From: Pedobacter rhodius
GTDB lineage: Bacteria; Bacteroidota; Bacteroidia; Sphingobacteriales; Sphingobacteriaceae
DNA length: 64,000 nt
Reading direction: 5' to 3'
Assembly: GCF_027213645.1 (NCBI RefSeq)
Contig: NZ_JAPWGL010000003.1
Span: 558,001 to 622,000 of the forward strand
Shown here piece by piece: positions 62,601 to 64,000 of this stretch. The notes beneath the pieces are model-generated. The model saw only the letters and a list, made by a program, of their open reading frames with translations. It had not been told where the DNA came from and did not search any database. Numbering within the stretch: position 1 is the stretch's first letter; the number at the start of each line of letters is the position of its first letter. A program made the translations under genes and the position numbers.

Positions 62601-62681
62601 ATAAATGGTGGTGAGTGGAAAGGGATGACTTACGATTCATCACCGCCGAAGAAAACCGGAAACATATATTTAATAAGATGA
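56679..62681 (+). CDS. Giant secreted PKD-repeat protein with gliding-type C-terminal domain
   Basis: 2000 residues with a signal peptide (1-29, ending SAQAQ). The N-terminal half (about 30-950) has immunoglobulin-like repeats, with a PKD-type WGDGST near 279. The C-terminal part has five clear PKD hits: WDFGNGT (about 1498), FDFNDGS (1585), YDFGDGT (1673), WDFGDGT (1758) and WNFGDGT (1843). The last 108 residues (from VPNSFMPASQ) match a gliding-motility-associated, T9SS sorting domain ending in GVYFWKIDVKF and NIYLIR. It is probably surface-anchored or secreted; the cargo is unknown. Overlaps the PorP gene by 4 nt. Confidence 0.88.
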   Translation: MKTWCRKISRVVAVCSALLFFAFSAQAQLTNVVVDPGPYGGGSNISVSLNFANNQSEFKIGNVFTLYISDSNGNFIGNGTQIGTYSGFYTSFINGILPLNLQQGNGYKLRILASSPAQVIDIPGTIDIRNVQSKPITITPSLLSRDLGGDNLGWCPAEAKNGQSFFVKSDAINPSTVIIEVKNLKTGTTTTFNEIVGSGVDITGIDIGYYLITVISTTNTGGVNIKSIKSYFLHNTPLLVNIQDSGQNIGCINGPGQSARVSFQLTLIGGIDNNYPGTIYRVDWGDGSTSESTIYEITTNASKISHDYTRTSCGEPTIPGNPPISNSFKTTVNAISEVCNVSRPATAYAQVFINPIARITPVNSVGCINTLIRFTNASTGGTRQNCSPLMDYTWYVDGKKIIEFSDTRPFDHIFITTGKHIVTLVASNGVGVCLPSEFNTEICIQDPPKPAFEITTPTTGCAPFTVEVLDKSKIDQSCPAAPSPIYNWIVTNTNGTRFTAFTNNIPNPKFIFTNPGVYNIALEISTGACSPVKSQLPNPIVIINGQPTVSLADPTKLCRLGSYSFDNIPNTPTQTIFTGTQVDLPDTYTWTVTDENGNALTNDDYSFDAGFSMNSKYPSINFKKNRIYIITVIHKNTCATVTKSQKIEFVAAPSINLGADKNICFTQSTVNLEAIITGMVKNGKWVGGSGIFGNVNSTITTYTPTENEKITGLVTLTYTAETDLQEPCKTISEKIRIYIKKEIRITSSDKLTICSGNPLNYSPISNLDNTVYTWTAKGSSNANGFNDSASPGLSIADVLANSDPINPATVTYTITPVNDGCSGVPFTLTVTIAPRPIVTATPAFLNICSNQTASIALSSNLPDTKYTWTSTSVAGVTGFTNNSNPTSTSIINDNLVNNTSAPVIVTYTITPISINDCTGLPYTVNITVQPLPTIPNAGLDDNICSTGTYILKGNKAIVGIGRWTQVSNYPAVNISSDDQENATVSGLVAGNEYIFRWTITTAQGCFLIDDVKITINPFSVGGTIVGAKTVCAGNNSGSITLSEQVGSVVRWESSTDGWVNWNTIDNTTVSIAYSNLNTTTQYRAVVQSGACKPEFSTPATITVVPATTIADAGTNQVLCNETSAQLNALSTLKAGETGRWTVVSPILSNTQITDPTNPATTITKLTPGQTYIFTWTVIGPSPCGPTQDNVTITDLLPLTNTISSTSAEVCYNQSIAVTGDTPTGGNGTYTYQWQSSADGNTWADISGQTGKDLNVPVTTSAFYRRIVNSNVCTSNSNSVEIKVLPVVIGNTIASDQTICIGSPALTITGTTPTGGSGTYLYQWQSSINNGVTWVDVTGATGRDFTPSALSVTILYRRSVTSGTCSNFSTPVKITVNPSAKAEITYTTDFGCPPFVLTPAIIKANAYPDRNDTYTWFADNVQIGTGINFPGYTITGENKAVVIKLVVTSSLGCTGDETSHTFSTQQDVKAAFTQSVTQGCGPLAVNFTNTSNSLTASSFKWDFGNGTTSNLAQPGPVTFQADPTGKDITYTITLSAITPCGTTTQKSTVLVQGKAVSIFSPDKTTGCSPLLVNFSNTSPVSSGTTYTFDFNDGSPKVITNDRSSVNHLFTTLAVRDYVITMTAENACGKSTSSYTLRVSPNDITPELVVNAGELTGCAPLKVNFYNNSKGASKFIYDFGDGTGIQITNSAPETVSHIFTKPGKFTVTLYASNDCSNAQTTETITVLAQPTVEFTADKTAICDGGLVKFKNTSKNAIGYTWDFGDGTTSAEFEPEHIYKGAGKNYTVKLTSINLLGCTNTLVLTDYINIAPELKSIFTVLPGNELSIPNFTFSFKDASLNGAGSWEWNFGDGTSSTLQNPTHTYPNVGDYTVTLKILNKEGCSAVSSQAVRIIGVPGFLYVPNSFMPASQKNELQTFRAKGRGIDTWKMTVFNKWGQVLWETTKLDDGAPLEGWDGRYNGQEQPQGVYFWKIDVKFINGGEWKGMTYDSSPPKKTGNIYLIR

Positions 62682-63703
62682 TAAAGAGCAGGAGGATTTA
62701 TTTATTTATGTTGATAACGGTGATGCCTTTGATTTCTGCGGGGCAGGATTATATCTATTCGCAATTTTACAACGCCCCAATATATTTAAATCCGGCATTA
62801 ACGGGTCAGTTTGAAGGAGATATCAGGGTTAACGCCTTATACAGAAATCAATGGACCGGGCTTTCGGGCGATTTTTCTTACATGAGCGCCTCCGCGGATT
62901 TAAACCTGCAAAAGATAAATAGTGGCATTGGCTTAATTTTTAATCGAAGTAGCGAGGGTACAGCATACCTGCAAAAAAATAACATCGCTTTAAGCTATTC
63001 ATACATCATTGGCGGCGACGATTATACACTTTCTTTTGGTTTGCAGGGTGGTATAACCAATCAAAAATTAAACTGGGATAAACTGGTTTTCGGCGATCAG
63101 ATAGATGTAACATCAGGAATCATACCAGGGATTATTTCAGGTGCCGAAAGGCCAAATGTAGATAGCCGGTTTTACTTCGATGCGGCTGCAGGAAGTAACC
63201 TGGTTTATAAAAACTTTATGCTTGGTGTTGGTTTGCATCATTTAAACCGTCCTGACGAATCTTTGGCTGGTTACCAGGCCAGATTACCGATGAGAATATC
63301 CGGAAATTTAAGTTATAAACTCGCTTTGGTTTCCGATCAGTATGACCGGGATGGAACCTACTTGATTCCGTCGATCGTTGCTTACAAGCAGCAAAACGTT
63401 ACATCATTCAGTGTCGGTACCCAATTTAAATATGCTGGCATCAATGCCGGAATCTGGTATCGTAATGATGGCAACTCGGCCGGAAACGACGCAATCGTTT
63501 TCTCTGTGATTTTCGATATTTTCAACAGAAGAACAAATGGCGAAAAATTCCGAATCGGAATCAGCCATGATGCCACCACTTCAAAAATTAATTACACCAA
63601 TACCGGCGGAACATCGGAAATTGGCTTAGGTTATGAAAAATACTGGCCTAACAGTACAAATTATGGTCGTGCAAATGGCTTAAGATGCTATGATTTTTAT
63701 TAA
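62678..63703 (+). CDS. porP: PorP/SprF family type IX secretion system membrane protein
   Basis: 341 residues from the ATG at 62678, the only start fitting a signal peptide (MIKSRRIYLFMLITVMPLISAGQ). The outer-membrane barrel signature follows: YSQFYNAPIYLNPALTGQFEGDIRVNALYRNQW, LSFGLQGGITNQ and a C-terminal IGLGYEKYW. PorP/SprF anchors T9SS cargo with type B domains. Its ATG overlaps the stop of the giant PKD gene (ATGA), so each substrate is made with its own partner barrel. The longer reading from 62615 lies inside the PKD gene. Confidence 0.9.
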   Translation: MIKSRRIYLFMLITVMPLISAGQDYIYSQFYNAPIYLNPALTGQFEGDIRVNALYRNQWTGLSGDFSYMSASADLNLQKINSGIGLIFNRSSEGTAYLQKNNIALSYSYIIGGDDYTLSFGLQGGITNQKLNWDKLVFGDQIDVTSGIIPGIISGAERPNVDSRFYFDAAAGSNLVYKNFMLGVGLHHLNRPDESLAGYQARLPMRISGNLSYKLALVSDQYDRDGTYLIPSIVAYKQQNVTSFSVGTQFKYAGINAGIWYRNDGNSAGNDAIVFSVIFDIFNRRTNGEKFRIGISHDATTSKINYTNTGGTSEIGLGYEKYWPNSTNYGRANGLRCYDFY

Positions 63704-63726
63704 TTTGCCTTTGTTAAATCAGGGCA

Positions 63727-64000
63727 ATGAATGATATTTTAGATAACAGCCATTTTATTACACAAAGTGAAGTCAATAAATTTCTTTTAGCTACGTTACT
63801 TTGTGGCTTAATTGGTGCGGAACGGGAATACAGAAGCAAATCTGCAGGTTTAAAAACCATGATGATGATTGGTTTAGGCGCAACTTTGTTTACCATATTA
63901 TCCATTAAAATCGGGCCGACCAGCCAGGATAGAATTGCATCAAACATTGTTACCGGCATTGGTTTTTTGGGCGCGGGTGTAATTTTTAAAGAAGAAAACC
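63727..64000 (+). CDS. MgtC/SapB family membrane protein, partial (C-terminus off window)
   Basis: 91 residues visible from the ATG at 63727. FLLATLLCGLIGAEREYRSKSAGLKT is the MgtC N-terminal motif (first helix, then GxExExRxKxAGxxT), followed by MMMIGLGATLFTIL and IASNIVTGIGFLGAGVIF (the TGIGFLGAG motif). The family is a membrane protein linked to Mg2+ limitation or envelope stress; the role in Bacteroidota is open. 23 bp after the PorP gene stop. Confidence 0.9.
   Translation, partial: MNDILDNSHFITQSEVNKFLLATLLCGLIGAEREYRSKSAGLKTMMMIGLGATLFTILSIKIGPTSQDRIASNIVTGIGFLGAGVIFKEEN

Noticed and set aside
1..64000. tRNA, rRNA, prophage and origin signals
   Set aside because: I looked for tRNA T-arm text, rRNA cores, integrase genes and clustered DnaA boxes and saw none.

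Overview
The window is chromosomal DNA from a Bacteroidota bacterium, most likely a Pedobacter-like member of the Sphingobacteriaceae. The evidence is a fused lpxC/fabZ, PorX and a PorP/SprF protein of the type IX secretion system (T9SS), a 2000-residue PKD protein with a gliding-motility-type C-terminal domain, two EF-P paralogs, HYC_CC_PP and DUF3347 copper-locus proteins, and repeated TAnnTTTG promoter boxes instead of E. coli-type -10 boxes. Genes are AT-rich, and several small operons have 1-11 bp overlaps. I saw no tRNA, rRNA, CRISPR array or prophage.

Layout. 1-5122: heavy-metal (probably copper) handling genes (HMA membrane protein, HMA-AraC regulator, DUF3347 protein, outer-membrane barrel, secreted HMA protein, HYC_CC_PP protein), interrupted by a DODA-type dioxygenase and a YceI protein. 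5218-8184: cyclophilin, a RAYT transposase with palindromic termini, exonuclease III, a HigA-like mini-protein, 5-FTHF cyclo-ligase. 8302-11169: two EF-P genes, a probable small RNA, an ABC ATPase, a GNAT enzyme. 11321-15930: lipid A operon (lpxD, lpxC/fabZ, lpxA) and an HD phosphohydrolase. 16042-20187: porX, tsaE, alanine dehydrogenase, D-Ala-D-Ala dipeptidase. 20644-28538: SixA-like phosphatase, AONS-like enzyme, esterase, PBP4, double-DTG protease, phosphodiester glycosidase, lipoprotein, cold-shock protein, and an RBBP9-type hydrolase broken by a nonsense codon. 28663-33378: ECF sigma/anti-sigma pair, a structured repeat-rich gap, a Gdx-type exporter, DUF6249, and a thioesterase/DinB/histidine-kinase operon whose kinase is a PorY candidate.

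33602-36316 holds gltX behind a strong leader hairpin, then the most unusual pair in the window: a 60-residue peptide with a double-glycine leader whose core looks like the N-terminus of a YpfJ-type zinc metallopeptidase, next to a real ypfJ gene sharing an 18-bp identical stretch. 36417-43369 is a phosphorelay island (two histidine kinases, two stand-alone receivers, CheR and CheB, no chemoreceptor or CheA). 43366-48600 has LemA/DUF3137 and two large AsmA-like paralogs. 48811-53574 is an miaB, sigma-54 activator, lptE, hypothetical, secG run. 53575-54325 is a non-coding gap with about 3.6 copies of a 94-bp tandem repeat, followed by groES-groEL. 56679-64000 is the giant T9SS substrate translationally overlapped with a PorP/SprF gene, then the start of an MgtC/SapB gene.

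As a whole the region encodes envelope biogenesis (lipid A, LptE, PBP4, SecG), T9SS control, machinery and a substrate (PorX, PorY candidate, PorP, PKD protein), metal handling and signalling. Start codons were moved from the longest ORF for several genes (HYC_CC_PP, xth, tsaE, ald, SixA-like, gdx, ypfJ, miaB, porP) because the longer start overlaps a promoter box, a repeat or another gene, or hides a signal peptide.
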